DNA from: Lachnospiraceae bacterium
GTDB taxonomy: Bacteria > Bacillota > Clostridia > Lachnospirales > Lachnospiraceae
Direction: 5' to 3'
Length of the DNA: 49,172 bases
Assembly (NCBI GenBank): GCA_017540605.1
Contig: JAFYAS010000011.1
Coordinates: forward strand, 1 to 49,172
The translations under genes and the position numbers were made by a program. Position 1 is the first letter of the stretch; each line of letters begins with the position of its first letter. Under the pieces are notes generated by a model, which saw only the letters and a program-made list of their open reading frames with translations, ran no database searches and was not told where the DNA came from. Of the stretch, positions 25,531-35,010 are shown in pieces.

Positions 25531-27972
25531 TTATACTCTCATTCCGCCGGCCTGTACATTTTTTGTTTTCTCTGCCACCTTCTGTTTTTCCATGGCAGCC
25601 TTTGTTTTCTCATATTCAGAGAAACATTTTCCGGGATGCTTTTGAACAGATGCCTTAAATACCGGATCCTTGGCAAGCTTTTTCACTTCCTTCTCAAAGC
25701 CTCCATTCTTCAAGCCATCAATGAGGTTCTGAACCTTTGAAGACTTTACTCCCAATTTCATGCCTTCATTCATATACTTATATGCCACATAATCAGAGGC
25801 AAGCTCCATAAGTTTTGGCTCTTCTTTAAGTGCAACATAATAATCAGAATTCTTGTGATAAGAAAAATTATCAACCATAAATTGATTGTTCTTCCTGACA
25901 ATAGAACGGAGCTCAAGCTGAAGGCCAGATGCCTCCTTGATATTCTCATATTTTTTATCATAATCAGGAATCTTAGCTTTTAAGAAATACTCTTTATTGT
26001 TCTCAAGAGCCTCATCCGATCTGTCTGCTATCTCACTATATGGTTTAAGTGAATATGATACTCCGAATTCATCCTTACACATTTCAAATTCACGCATGAG
26101 ATTGGTAAAGGTATTCACAAGCTGCAAACCACCCTTAAACATCTCTGCGGACTGAGCCTGTCTTAGCTTACCATTGTCTGACAAAGGTCCGAATATCTTG
26201 CCCTTGTGTATGTCATTATAATCCTTTGCCTTCTTGATGGCAGCCTTATAGGTTTTAAGCACTTCCTGAGGAGTAGCGTTCTCATTTTTTAGGACATCTA
26301 TAGTCTTTTGAATTGACTGCGTCATCTCCTTATAAGAATCAGAACCCTCCATCTTTTCTGTATTCTCGAAGTTGTATGAGGGATGCTCCTGAGTACTGGC
26401 AAGGATTGCCTTGATCTCCATCACGCTGTGAAGCATATCCTCTCTTCCTCTCGAAAGAACAGCCTGTGCGTTGATAAACTTTAATGCATCCTCCGGCTTC
26501 ATATCGTTGCCTACCACAAAGCGCTTATCCTTGTTACCTTCCACAAGGAAATCAACCTTATTGATGACATCAAGACGGTCAAGTATTGCCTTGGCAGTCT
26601 TGAATCTCTTTTTTGTATTTGCACTGGGCTTGTAATTTGGTCCCTTCTTTTCTATCTCCTTTGACTTATATCTCAGATAATCCTTGATACTGTCGGCCGC
26701 TCTATCCTTAAGAAGCTGGTATTTTTCGGGAGCCTCTTTTCTGTTTACATTGGCAAGATTTAAAAGGGCCTTCTTCATATTTGCAAATTCTTTTGATGAT
26801 GAAATAAATGAAGGATCAGCATCATCTAGGATATTGTATAGATCCTTTACCGTAGCAGACCATACAGGTGGAAGCTTTGAGGGTGATGAACTGACCTTCT
26901 CGGAAAGGGACTTCGGCTTTTGCAGAGACTTACTCTGGTTCTTATAGAACTTTAGAGCATCGGCCTTTATCTTTCTCTCCGCCATTGCCTCGCCTTCGCT
27001 CTTTTCCCAATTCTCATAGGAATTCATTCCTTCAGGAACAATGCCCCTCATTTCAAGAGATTTCTTTGAAAGATCGATCATCTCAGCGCCGATCTCACGA
27101 CGCTTCTTATCCTCAGCTGTCATGGCGTAGTCTGCTTTGTTGATACCCTGGTTAACCCAGGCATCCTTCATATGTCCGATCATGCTCTTTACAGCATCAT
27201 CATAACGCACTTCAGTACTCTTTTCGGGGCCGGGAACATAATCGATATCATCGGGATCGATCTCCCTTTCCGACTCCTCCTTTAGGTGCTGACTCACAGA
27301 ATCCTCAGGACTTGCTCCCACTTTTCCAAGGAATTCCTCTCTCGCCTTGGGGTCTGTGATCTGCATGATATTAAGCATATTTTCAAATGAAATGTCTTTC
27401 CAGTTTCTGAGCATCGCATTCATCTGGTTGAAAATATAACCGTTCACGCCCTTGTCGGTACTCAACTTATTATAATGAGATTTTTTCATATCCTCAAATA
27501 CAGGAACCTTTGTATTGAGGTCAAGATCTCCATAGACCATCATATAATTGGTCTTGTGGATGCGTCCGATGGGAACCTTGTCCGAAGCGAAGGTTTTAGC
27601 AGTCTTTTCTCGGTTAATACCGATCTCTAACTGCTGCTTTGCGGTCATAGTACCAAGTAGCTCGAAGGCTCTTCTACAGCCTGCGATGGTATTAGCCTTC
27701 TTTTCTCCATTAAAAGCATAGCTTGTCACATCATCAAGCAAATGACCGTCTGTTAATACCGCTTTTGTTCTAAACTGTTCCATACTGGGAGCCTCGGGCA
27801 TAGAGTTCGCCTTTTTCTCCTCCTCGGTCAAAGGGCTGTCATAGCCCATAACCCTATGCTTTGCAGCATAATTGATGGCATAGGTAAACTTATTTATCAT
27901 GCCCTCCTGTGCCTTGTATGCATTAGAAATGATCTCTCTTGTTTCTTTTGCATTGTAATCATCTTTTGGCAT
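25531..27972 (-). CDS. unknown 813-residue helical protein
   Basis: I cannot place this in a named family. The sequence is hydrophilic, rich in Lys, Glu, Asp and Asn, predicted almost wholly alpha-helical, and has no signal peptide, membrane helix or catalytic motif that I recognise. There is an N-terminal helical domain (1-235), an acidic linker (EREIDPDDIDYVPGPE, about 236-252), a long helical middle, a Ser/Lys/Pro linker near 350-375 and a C-terminal domain ending in a Lys-rich tail. It resembles paralogous hypothetical proteins found in Lachnospiraceae, but that is memory rather than a search. It has its own promoter, AGGAGG site and terminator. Confidence 0.72.
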   Translation of the reverse strand: MPKDDYNAKETREIISNAYKAQEGMINKFTYAINYAAKHRVMGYDSPLTEEEKKANSMPEAPSMEQFRTKAVLTDGHLLDDVTSYAFNGEKKANTIAGCRRAFELLGTMTAKQQLEIGINREKTAKTFASDKVPIGRIHKTNYMMVYGDLDLNTKVPVFEDMKKSHYNKLSTDKGVNGYIFNQMNAMLRNWKDISFENMLNIMQITDPKAREEFLGKVGASPEDSVSQHLKEESEREIDPDDIDYVPGPEKSTEVRYDDAVKSMIGHMKDAWVNQGINKADYAMTAEDKKRREIGAEMIDLSKKSLEMRGIVPEGMNSYENWEKSEGEAMAERKIKADALKFYKNQSKSLQKPKSLSEKVSSSPSKLPPVWSATVKDLYNILDDADPSFISSSKEFANMKKALLNLANVNRKEAPEKYQLLKDRAADSIKDYLRYKSKEIEKKGPNYKPSANTKKRFKTAKAILDRLDVINKVDFLVEGNKDKRFVVGNDMKPEDALKFINAQAVLSRGREDMLHSVMEIKAILASTQEHPSYNFENTEKMEGSDSYKEMTQSIQKTIDVLKNENATPQEVLKTYKAAIKKAKDYNDIHKGKIFGPLSDNGKLRQAQSAEMFKGGLQLVNTFTNLMREFEMCKDEFGVSYSLKPYSEIADRSDEALENNKEYFLKAKIPDYDKKYENIKEASGLQLELRSIVRKNNQFMVDNFSYHKNSDYYVALKEEPKLMELASDYVAYKYMNEGMKLGVKSSKVQNLIDGLKNGGFEKEVKKLAKDPVFKASVQKHPGKCFSEYEKTKAAMEKQKVAEKTKNVQAGGMRV

Positions 27973-28012
27973 CTGTCTGTTCCTCCTGTTAGTTTTTTAC
28001 ATATATGGACGC

Positions 28013-28021
28013 ATTATAGCA
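28013..28021 (-). promoter_or_regulatory. extended -10 promoter for the 813-residue protein gene
   Basis: TGCTATAAT on the minus strand, about 40 nt upstream of the ATG. No good -35 hexamer is found at 17 nt, so the extended -10 probably carries recognition. Confidence 0.6.
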
Positions 28022-28073
28022 CAAAAAGTGCAACAAAAGCGTAACACTAAAAAAATCTTTTTTAAATAACAAA

Positions 28074-28093
28074 AAGACGCCCGAAGGCGCCTT
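28074..28093 (-). terminator. rho-independent terminator of rpsO
   Basis: AAGGCGCC/GGCGTCTT stem (one wobble pair) with a TTCG tetraloop, followed by TTTTTG on the minus strand. It starts 4 nt after the rpsO stop codon. Confidence 0.9.
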
Positions 28094-28097
28094 CTTA

Positions 28098-28364
28098 TTA
28101 CTTTCTAAGACCAAGCTTCTCGATGAGACTTCTATATCTCTCGATATCACATGACTTAAGATATGCAAGCATATTTCTTCTCTGACCTACCATCTTAAGA
28201 AGTCCGCGCTTTGAATGGAAATCATGGGGATGCTCCTTAAAATGCTCATTGAGATCATTGATTCTTGCAGTAAGGATAGCTATCTGAACCTCAGGTGATC
28301 CTGTATCCTGCTCGTTGCGACCGTACTTCTTTACGATCTCAGCCTTCTGCTCTGTTGTGATCAT
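28098..28364 (-). CDS. rpsO: ribosomal protein S15
   Basis: 88 residues, the usual length. [38 protein letters not shown] and [20 protein letters not shown] are nearly invariant in S15, which binds the 16S rRNA central domain and starts platform assembly. AGGAGG precedes the ATG. It is a single-gene unit with its own promoter (28471-28499) and a compact terminator. The roughly 105-nt leader contains complementary AGGTTTT/AAAACCT blocks; S15 autoregulates through its leader in several bacteria, but I cannot show that here. Confidence 0.97.
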   Translation of the reverse strand: MITTEQKAEIVKKYGRNEQDTGSPEVQIAILTARINDLNEHFKEHPHDFHSKRGLLKMVGQRRNMLAYLKSCDIERYRSLIEKLGLRK

Positions 28365-28470
28365 AGCATGTTCCTCCTTTTTTAGAATAACCCCCGTATC
28401 CTGGAAAATGGTTGAGGTGCCATTATCTAAGAAACAGGTTTTGATGTTGATGTTTAAAAACCTCGGTTAG

Positions 28471-28499
28471 TATAGCATAGTGTCTTGATTATGTAAAGC
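28471..28499 (-). promoter_or_regulatory. rpsO promoter with extended -10
   Basis: TTTACA (28494-28499), a 17-nt spacer and TATACT (28471-28476), with TGC before the -10 box, the same arrangement as the pnp promoter. Confidence 0.82.
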
Positions 28500-28504
28500 A
28501 CTTT

Positions 28505-29644
28505 TTATTCATCAAATCCGATATTCCTTGCATATCCAAGGATAGCCGTAACAGTCTTTGCATCTACTATCTCTCCGAGCTCTATAAGCCTTATCGCCTC
28601 ATTAAGAGGATATCTTCTGATACGAATGAATTCCTCGGGGTCCGGATTCTTTGTCCCCTCCTTTAGTCCCGTTGCAAAATAAATAGTCACATTGTCTGTG
28701 CATATCCCTATATCCGTAACAATGCGTGTGTATCTTTCGTAGCTCTTCGCTACTATTCCCATTTCTTCTTCAAGCTCTCTTTTTGCACAGACCAAGGGAT
28801 CCTCGCCGGGATGATCAAAGCCACCGCCGGGGATCTCAAGATTCACTCTGTCTATGGCATTTCTGTATTGCATGATTAGGATCACATTGCCTTCATCATC
28901 TATGGGAAGAACCGATGCTCCCCCCTTTTGCTTTACCAGGTCGTAGGTCACTCTTCTTCCGTTTGGAAGCTCTATATCCTCATGACAAAGCTCTATAACA
29001 TTGCTCTTATATAAGGACTTCTGTCCAAGCTTAGTAAGCATGATCGAAAGGGTATCATCAAGATCTAATTTTGCCTGTTCCTGATTTCTTACCAAAATGC
29101 TCTTTATTCCAAGATTTCTTGCAGCCTCTACATTCTCCGGCTTATCATCAAGGAATATACACTCAGAAGGATCAAGTGAGTATTTATCCAGCAGTGTCTG
29201 ATAAATCCTTCTGTCAGGCTTTGTAAGCTTATACTCATAGGATACTACCGCACCATCAACATATTCGATAAAATCAAACTGCCCCTTTTCATGTATCTTC
29301 CATGCTCTCTCCGGATAATTGGAAAGCAGATAGACATTAAAGCCTCTGTCCTTTAAGCTCTTTATCCAGGGTGCACTGCCGGGATATACTTCAACCAATC
29401 CCTCCATATGGCCAAAGAATTCGTCTATCTCCTTCGCATATTCAGGGATTTCCTTCTTGAAGGTTTCTACTACCTCGTGCTCATCCTTTTCATTCAGATC
29501 AAGCTCATTCCAATAGGGTGAGCATACCATACGACTTCCAAGAGCTTTTATGATCTCATCAGAAAAGCCAAGGCTTATCATCAGCTTTTTCCAACAAAAA
29601 TCTATCAGCACATTTCCCACATCAAAAATAATATTTTTTATCAT
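28505..29644 (-). CDS. fusion of HAD hydrolase and ADP-ribose-type Nudix hydrolase
   Basis: 379 residues from the ATG at 29644 (another in-frame ATG at 29653; neither has a strong ribosome site). Residues 1-200 are a HAD-IA/YihX-like phosphatase: IIFDVGNVL (nucleophile Asp with Gly at +2, as in YihX), VYLLSNYPERAW, KLTKPDRRIY and FLDDKPENVEAA. Residues about 215-379 are a Nudix domain with a perfect Nudix box, G-x5-E-x7-REL-EEE-MGI, after IPGG, typical of ADP-ribose or sugar-nucleotide pyrophosphatases. A linked pair could split a sugar nucleotide and then dephosphorylate the sugar phosphate. The frame is continuous across the join, so this is a true fusion. Confidence 0.88.
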   Translation of the reverse strand: MIKNIIFDVGNVLIDFCWKKLMISLGFSDEIIKALGSRMVCSPYWNELDLNEKDEHEVVETFKKEIPEYAKEIDEFFGHMEGLVEVYPGSAPWIKSLKDRGFNVYLLSNYPERAWKIHEKGQFDFIEYVDGAVVSYEYKLTKPDRRIYQTLLDKYSLDPSECIFLDDKPENVEAARNLGIKSILVRNQEQAKLDLDDTLSIMLTKLGQKSLYKSNVIELCHEDIELPNGRRVTYDLVKQKGGASVLPIDDEGNVILIMQYRNAIDRVNLEIPGGGFDHPGEDPLVCAKRELEEEMGIVAKSYERYTRIVTDIGICTDNVTIYFATGLKEGTKNPDPEEFIRIRRYPLNEAIRLIELGEIVDAKTVTAILGYARNIGFDE

Positions 29645-29705
29645 AATTATCATCCATTCTTTCGACTAACTAAAATAAGCGGTGCCTTTATCCCTATAAC
29701 GTCAT

Positions 29706-29733
29706 TCAGCCGGTCCATAAATGAACCGGCTGA
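29706..29733 (-). terminator. hairpin after rny
   Basis: TCAGCCGGT/ACCGGCTGA stem with a 10-nt loop, 25 nt past the rny stop. There is no U-run, so termination may be partial and the HAD-Nudix gene could be co-transcribed. Confidence 0.5.
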
Positions 29734-29758
29734 CTTATTTTCATCATTAATTAAAAGA

Positions 29759-31312
29759 CTACTTAGCGTAATCTGTTGCTCTGGATTCTCTGATCAGATT
29801 AACCTTGATCTGGCCGGGATATTCGAGCTCGTCTTCAATCTTCTTTGAAATATCACGAGCGAGAAGTACCATGTCAGAATCGCTAACCTGTTCCGGAATA
29901 ACCATAACTCTGATCTCTCTACCTGCCTGAATAGCAAATGTCTTGTCAACTCCCTTGAAGGAATTGGCGATTTCCTCTAACTGTTTCAATCTTGTGGTAT
30001 ATGTCTCTAATGTCTCTCTTCTCGCACCCGGTCTTGCAGCCGATATTGCATCTGCAGCCTGTACGATACAAGCGATAAGCGACTCCGGTTCCACATCACC
30101 GTGATGAGCCTCTACGGCATTGAGCACGATAGGTGTCTCTTTATACTTTCTACAAAGATCCACACCGATGGATACATGTGAGCCCTCCATCTCATGATCT
30201 ACGGATTTACCGATATCATGTAAGAGTCCGGCTCTCTTGGCAAGACGGATATCAAGTCCCAGCTCGCCGGCAAGTATACCTGATAGCTGAGCAACCTCGA
30301 TGGAATGCTTAAGTACATTCTGACCATAGCTTGTACGGTACTTCATCTTTCCAAGGAGCCTTACAAGCTCAGGGTGGATTCCATGTACACCCACCTCAAG
30401 GACTGCGGCTTCTCCCGCCTCCTTCATGGATTGCTCAACCTCCTTTTGTGCTTTCTCTACCATCTCTTCGATCCTTGCGGGATGTATTCTTCCATCCACT
30501 ATGAGCTTTTCAAGGGCTATTCTTGCTACCTCTCTTCTCACAGGATCAAAGCATGACAGGATAACTGCCTCAGGTGTATCGTCTATAATAAGCTCTACAC
30601 CTGTCATTGTCTCAAGGGTACGGATGTTACGGCCTTCACGACCTATGATCCTTCCCTTCATCTCATCACTGGGAAGCTGTACAAGAGAGATCGTGGTCTC
30701 AGACACATGGTCTGCGGCACACTTTTGGATTGCTGATACAACGTACTCTTTTGCCGTCTTCTCCGCATCCTCCTTCGCTCTTGCCTGCATCTCCTTGATC
30801 ATTACAGCGGTTTCATGTTTTACTTCTTCTTCAACAGTTTTTAAAAGGAATTCTTTTGCTTGTTCAGAGGTTAATCCCGAGATTCTTTCCAGCTCTTGTT
30901 GACGCTTGTTTTCGAGTTCATTGACCTTTGCACGCTGCTTCTCAAGTGAAGCCTCTTTCTGCTGAAGACTTGCCTCTTTTTTCTCTATGGCATCTGTCTT
31001 CTTGTCAATGTTTTCTTCTCTCGAAAGCACTCGCTTCTCCATTCGCTGAACTTCGTTACGACGTTCCTTAATCTCTTTATCCAACTCATTCTTGGCCTTT
31101 GAAGCTTCTTCCTTTGCTTCGAGCAAAGCTTCACGCTTCTTTATCTCGGCCGTCTTAAGCGCTTCATCTATAATCTCTTTAGCCCTTGTCTCAGCATTTC
31201 CGGTTGTTTCTTCGGCGATCTTCTTGTAATACGCCTTTGAAGCGAACCATGCTACGACGCCTGCTATGACTACAAGTATAGCACATATAACGATTGTTAT
31301 TGGATCGTTCAC
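29759..31312 (-). CDS. rny: ribonuclease Y
   Basis: 517 residues, the family length. An N-terminal membrane helix (about 5-25) anchors it, a long coiled coil rich in Glu, Lys and Arg follows (about 30-190), then a KH domain ([22 protein letters not shown]), an HD domain ([10 protein letters not shown] and [17 protein letters not shown]) and a C-terminal domain. It is the main initiating endonuclease for mRNA decay in Gram-positives and partners with PNPase. The start codon is GTG with AGGAGG upstream. A strong promoter (31360-31388) lies just before it, so it is transcribed independently of recA-recX despite the conserved gene order. Confidence 0.97.
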   Translation of the reverse strand: MNDPITIVICAILVVIAGVVAWFASKAYYKKIAEETTGNAETRAKEIIDEALKTAEIKKREALLEAKEEASKAKNELDKEIKERRNEVQRMEKRVLSREENIDKKTDAIEKKEASLQQKEASLEKQRAKVNELENKRQQELERISGLTSEQAKEFLLKTVEEEVKHETAVMIKEMQARAKEDAEKTAKEYVVSAIQKCAADHVSETTISLVQLPSDEMKGRIIGREGRNIRTLETMTGVELIIDDTPEAVILSCFDPVRREVARIALEKLIVDGRIHPARIEEMVEKAQKEVEQSMKEAGEAAVLEVGVHGIHPELVRLLGKMKYRTSYGQNVLKHSIEVAQLSGILAGELGLDIRLAKRAGLLHDIGKSVDHEMEGSHVSIGVDLCRKYKETPIVLNAVEAHHGDVEPESLIACIVQAADAISAARPGARRETLETYTTRLKQLEEIANSFKGVDKTFAIQAGREIRVMVIPEQVSDSDMVLLARDISKKIEDELEYPGQIKVNLIRESRATDYAK

Positions 31313-31359
31313 AGGAGCACCTCCTTATTTAATTTTCATTGTACGAATACAACATTAAA

Positions 31360-31388
31360 ATATTACTATTTTTCGCAAGGCATGTCAA
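31360..31388 (-). promoter_or_regulatory. rny promoter
   Basis: TTGACA (31383-31388), a 17-nt spacer and TAATAT (31360-31365), 48 nt upstream of the GTG start. Confidence 0.88.
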
Positions 31389-31437
31389 GAATTCTTTTGG
31401 AGATTTTGCACAAATAAATATATATGACGCACCGAAA

Positions 31438-31722
31438 AATTGAGCAAGGATATCGGACATCGCTCCCGCTTAGCAATACAATACGTGCCGTGAAAGCTTA
31501 CAAAAAATCCGGGACATCGCTGTCTCCGTTCCACTCCGGTCCGCGCTAAACGGATGTCCACCGGACATCCAGCGCCACTTAGCATTTTACGCAGCGGACG
31601 CATAAGCGACCAAACTGTCTACGCTCCGCTTCGGTCGGCGCTGGGCCAACGTCCACCGGACGTTGAGCGCCGGTCGCTAAGCGCCGGCGTAAAATGATAG
31701 TCCTCTATCCTTTTGCTCAATT
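31438..31722. repeat. large nested palindromic element between recX and rny
   Basis: This fills most of the 462-nt gap 31313-31774, the only gene-free stretch over 300 nt, whose left part holds the rny promoter. Outer arms AATTGAGCAAGGATA (31438-31452) pair with 31706-31722. ATTTTACGC near 31585 pairs with GCGTAAAAT near 31688. Two related hairpin units lie inside: 31543-31575 and 31638-31670, each GCGCT, 4 nt, an 8-bp stem around ACC, and AGCGC. The local GC content is well above its surroundings. Long frames here are by-products of the palindrome. Confidence 0.78.
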
Positions 31723-31774
31723 CTCCGGCGCTCGGCTTGTGACGAAACTAAAGTAGATATGCACCAATATAGAT

Positions 31775-32401
31775 TTATCGAATATCATACAGATTCAATT
31801 CAATATTCCGTTTTCTCAACTCCCTCTCAACATCTGAAAATGAAAATCCCCGGCGCATGAAATAGGACACGATGCGCCTCAGTTCTTTGGGGTCGGGGGA
31901 TGGCTTTCCGGAGAGTTTTTTGTCCATCAGGTAGGAGAGGGTTTCCGTGTCTTCGATTCCGTGCTCTTGAAACAGGTCAGAGGTGATGTCGTCGCCTATG
32001 CCGTGCTTTCTAAGCTGTCTCTTCATATCGACTTTGGATCTTGAGGATGAATTGGCTTGGATATAGTTGTCGGCAAAGCGCTTGTCATCAAGATAATGAT
32101 AGCTATAGAGGAAGTCAATAACTGAGTCTATGATGTGGGTTGGATATTCCATGCGAGATAGTTTCTCGCGGATATCTGACTCCGTCTTATCTGAGCGGAT
32201 CAGAATATCCATGGCTTTTTTCTTGGCTCTTCTTAATAATACTTCCTTGCATATTACCGCATAAATATCCTCACTTAAAGGTTCACCCTCAGTGACATCA
32301 TAGGTTCTGATGTCCTGAGGGTAAAGGATAAATGCGGGCTCTTCGTCTATATATACCCGTATTCTGTTTTTGGATAAGCTTAATAGCTTTGTAACTGTCA
32401 T
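31775..32401 (-). CDS. recX: RecX, regulator of RecA
   Basis: 208 residues with the three-helix repeat pattern of RecX: RRAKKKAMDILIRSDKTESDIREKL, SYHYLDDKRFADNYI, then SRSKVDMKRQLRKHGI and the C-terminal RRIVSYFMRRGFSFSDVERELRK. RecX binds within the groove of the RecA filament and limits its activity. It lies 67 nt after recA on the same strand, the usual partner position. The N-terminal 60 residues are a beta-rich extension common in Firmicute RecX proteins. The ribosome site is weak (GGGTATGAG), consistent with low expression relative to RecA. Confidence 0.92.
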   Translation of the reverse strand: MTVTKLLSLSKNRIRVYIDEEPAFILYPQDIRTYDVTEGEPLSEDIYAVICKEVLLRRAKKKAMDILIRSDKTESDIREKLSRMEYPTHIIDSVIDFLYSYHYLDDKRFADNYIQANSSSRSKVDMKRQLRKHGIGDDITSDLFQEHGIEDTETLSYLMDKKLSGKPSPDPKELRRIVSYFMRRGFSFSDVERELRKRNIELNLYDIR

Positions 32402-32468
32402 ATTCTCATACCCGTTAATAATTCACGGTTAGCGGACAGCTCGTAAATCTGTCCAATAATTGATGGGA

Positions 32469-33506
32469 TCATTCATCTTCTTCAGCTGAAGCAGGTGCTT
32501 CGCTCTCATCCCTTATAACTCCGGCAAGCTTCTTTACCTCAAGCTCGATCTCATTTGCTATCTCAGGGTTGTTCTTTAGATATTCCTTGGCGTTCTCTCT
32601 ACCCTGTCCGATCTTCTCTCCCTTGTAGGCATACCAAGCGCCCGACTTCTGGATCACATCAAACTGTGCGCCCAGATCTACAATATCACCTGTCTTCGAG
32701 ATGCCTTCGCCAAACATGATATCAAAGCATGTCTCCTTGAAGGGAGGAGCCACCTTGTTCTTTACTACCTTGACCCTGGTACGGTTACCGATAACCTGAT
32801 CACCCTTCTTTATGGACTCTGTTCTTCTGACCTCGAGACGAACTGATGAATAAAACTTCAATGCACGTCCACCGGTGGTAGTCTCAGGATTGCCGAACAT
32901 TACTCCTACCTTCTCACGAAGCTGGTTGATGAAGATAACTACACAGTTGCTCTTGCTGATGGCAGCTGTGAGCTTTCTAAGAGCCTGAGACATAAGTCTT
33001 GCCTGAAGTCCAACATGAGAATCTCCCATATCTCCCTCTATCTCAGCCTTGGGCACAAGTGCTGCTACCGAGTCTACTATAACTACATCTATGGCACCGG
33101 AACGAACCATGGTCTCTGTAATCTCTAAGGCCTGTTCTCCGTTGTCCGGCTGAGAGATATAAAGATTGTTCACATCTACTCCGATATTCGCAGCATATAC
33201 GGGATCAAGAGCATGCTCCGCATCTATGAAGCCTGCTATACCGCCTGCCTTCTGGGCTTCAGCCACCACATGAAGTGCTACTGTGGTCTTTCCTGACGAT
33301 TCAGGACCATATATCTCAATAATCCTTCCCTTGGGCATACCACCTATACCAAGTGCAAGATCAAGTCCTAAGCTTCCTGTAGGTACTGCCTCTACATTCA
33401 TATTCACAGCATTGTCGCCGAGCTTCATAACACTGCCTTTACCATACTGCTTTTCAATCTGCGAAAGGGCAGCATCTAATGCCTTCTTCTTATCTTCGTT
33501 CTGCAT
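32469..33506 (-). CDS. recA: recombinase RecA
   Basis: 345 residues from the ATG at 33506, which has AGGAGG six bases upstream; an upstream in-frame ATG at 33527 lies inside the SOS box and is rejected. Signatures include [13 protein letters not shown], the Walker [19 protein letters not shown], the L1/L2 segments and [14 protein letters not shown]. RecA forms filaments on single-stranded DNA, exchanges strands and triggers LexA self-cleavage. A strong promoter and a LexA-type operator are directly upstream. The C-terminus is acidic ([10 protein letters not shown]), as is usual. Confidence 0.98.
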   Translation of the reverse strand: MQNEDKKKALDAALSQIEKQYGKGSVMKLGDNAVNMNVEAVPTGSLGLDLALGIGGMPKGRIIEIYGPESSGKTTVALHVVAEAQKAGGIAGFIDAEHALDPVYAANIGVDVNNLYISQPDNGEQALEITETMVRSGAIDVVIVDSVAALVPKAEIEGDMGDSHVGLQARLMSQALRKLTAAISKSNCVVIFINQLREKVGVMFGNPETTTGGRALKFYSSVRLEVRRTESIKKGDQVIGNRTRVKVVKNKVAPPFKETCFDIMFGEGISKTGDIVDLGAQFDVIQKSGAWYAYKGEKIGQGRENAKEYLKNNPEIANEIELEVKKLAGVIRDESEAPASAEEDE

Positions 33507-33520
33507 ATTGTCCTCCTTTA

Positions 33521-33534
33521 TGAACATATGTTCG
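33521..33534. promoter_or_regulatory. LexA (SOS) box at recA
   Basis: CGAACATATGTTCA on the minus strand matches the Gram-positive SOS consensus CGAAC-N4-GTTCG at all but the last base. It lies between the -10 box and the ribosome site, about where transcription should start, so LexA binding would block recA. Confidence 0.88.
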
Positions 33535-33542
33535 TTGATGAT

Positions 33543-33571
33543 ACTTTATTACATTTGGATGAATTTGTCAA
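33543..33571 (-). promoter_or_regulatory. recA promoter
   Basis: TTGACA (33566-33571), a 17-nt spacer and TAAAGT (33543-33548), just upstream of the SOS box. Confidence 0.87.
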
Positions 33572-33677
33572 TAAGAAATTTCACCCACCAATCATGCTGA
33601 TCATAATGGTGCGCTAATTCGAGTGGAACAAATTATTAACAGGGAAACACATGCTGGATTTTCCCATCTGAATGAGA

Positions 33678-33695
33678 TATACTGACTGTGTCAGT
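33678..33695 (+). promoter_or_regulatory. possible -10 box and small palindrome upstream of tmcAL
   Basis: TATACT (33678-33683) overlaps a perfect inverted repeat ACTGAC-TGT-GTCAGT (33681-33695). No convincing -35 hexamer lies 17 nt upstream (TGGATT only). An AT-only hairpin follows at 33699-33716. Promoter and operator roles are tentative. Confidence 0.4.
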
Positions 33696-33748
33696 TAAGA
33701 TAAAAAAATTTTATCACAGCAAACTATCAAAGTAAAGGATAAAATGCA

Positions 33749-35008
33749 ATGAAGATACTTGGGATCATAGCGGAATATAACCCCTTTCACAATGGTCACG
33801 CATACCAGCTTGATAAAGCAAAAAAGGCTTCTTCTGCCGACTATACCATCGCCATTATGAGCGGTAATTTTTTGCAGCGCGGCGAGCCGGCTCTTTTTGA
33901 CAAATATTATAGAACAAAGCTTGCTTTAGCCGGAGGCATTTCCGCTGTCTACGAGCTTCCCATCTATTACGCAACTGCCGGTGCTGATGAATTTGCCGCT
34001 GCCGGAGTTTTATCCCTTGATGCACTTGGTGCCACACATATTTCCTTCGGAGCGGAGTGTGACGATATCAAGCTCCTTTCAGATATTGCAAATGCTGAAC
34101 TAAAGGAAACCGACAGCTTTAAGAATAACCTTAACAATAATCTTGAAAACGGCATGACCTATGCGGCAGCCTATTCAAAGGCTCTTTCAGACGAATTCAA
34201 GGATTCTGAAATTGAAGACATCCTTTTAAAGCCAAACAACCGCCTTGCAATAAGCTATATAAAGGCGGTTCTTAAATACTGTCCCCATATGAAAATGATC
34301 CCCATAAAAAGAGAGGGTGCAGATTACAATGAAAAGGATATTAAGGGTGACATCTGCTCAGCCTCTGCCATCAGAGAGCTTTTTGCAAATGAAAAGGATG
34401 TCAAGGCTCTTAGTTCAAAGCTAAAGCAGGTTGTTCCCGAAAATGTTTTTGAGATCATAAATGAAGAGCTTCTAAAAGGATCAGAGGATCCCCGCAATGT
34501 TGCTCTCACTATAGAGGATTTTTACATACCCATAGCTTACTCTCTTCTTTCACCTAAGGAAGATATTCTTGATATGTCAGATTCGATAAAAAACAGGATA
34601 TCCGGACTTCATGATATCCCCGTCTCAACGGATGATCTTATCAAAGCTCTTAAGACAAAGGATGTCACTGAAGCCAGAATCAGACGTGTACTTCTTCATA
34701 TCCTTTTGGACATTAAGGGATCTGTTTTTGAAAAAGCCAAAAGCAATAACTACATCAACTATCTTAGACTTCTCGGAATGAAAAAAGAGGCAGCTCCCCT
34801 TATAAAATGTCAAAGAGCCTGCCAGAAAAACAATATAGTATTTATTCAAAAGCTCACCGAGGGTGAGGCAAGACTTAAAGCCTTAGGGCTTGATACTTCT
34901 CTTTTATCTGCTGACCTAAGAGCTGCAAAATTTTATGATCTGATATACAAAAGAAAAGTCGGAATCGATATCGACTCCGACTATATCACCAATTCTATAA
35001 TTCTATAA
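33749..35008 (+). CDS. tmcAL: tRNA(Met) cytidine acetate ligase (TmcAL, YlbM family)
   Basis: 419 residues. The N-terminus GIIAEYNPFHNGHAYQL carries the HxGH nucleotidyltransferase motif, followed by IAIMSGNFLQRGEPALFDKYYR, the signature of the YlbM family. B. subtilis TmcAL activates acetate with ATP and acetylates the wobble cytidine of elongator tRNA-Met. It is the only plus-strand gene here and ends 2 nt from the stop of the coiled-coil gene coming the other way. In many Clostridia it neighbours coaD, as it does here. The start is the first ATG, with AAAGGA eight bases upstream. Confidence 0.92.
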   Translation: MKILGIIAEYNPFHNGHAYQLDKAKKASSADYTIAIMSGNFLQRGEPALFDKYYRTKLALAGGISAVYELPIYYATAGADEFAAAGVLSLDALGATHISFGAECDDIKLLSDIANAELKETDSFKNNLNNNLENGMTYAAAYSKALSDEFKDSEIEDILLKPNNRLAISYIKAVLKYCPHMKMIPIKREGADYNEKDIKGDICSASAIRELFANEKDVKALSSKLKQVVPENVFEIINEELLKGSEDPRNVALTIEDFYIPIAYSLLSPKEDILDMSDSIKNRISGLHDIPVSTDDLIKALKTKDVTEARIRRVLLHILLDIKGSVFEKAKSNNYINYLRLLGMKKEAAPLIKCQRACQKNNIVFIQKLTEGEARLKALGLDTSLLSADLRAAKFYDLIYKRKVGIDIDSDYITNSIIL

Positions 35009-35010
35009 AT

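Noticed and set aside
31385..31603. A 72-codon minus-strand frame in the recX-rny gap
   Set aside because: It lies largely inside the palindromic element, is rich in Arg and Cys from the GC-rich hairpins, has no ribosome site and resembles no protein.
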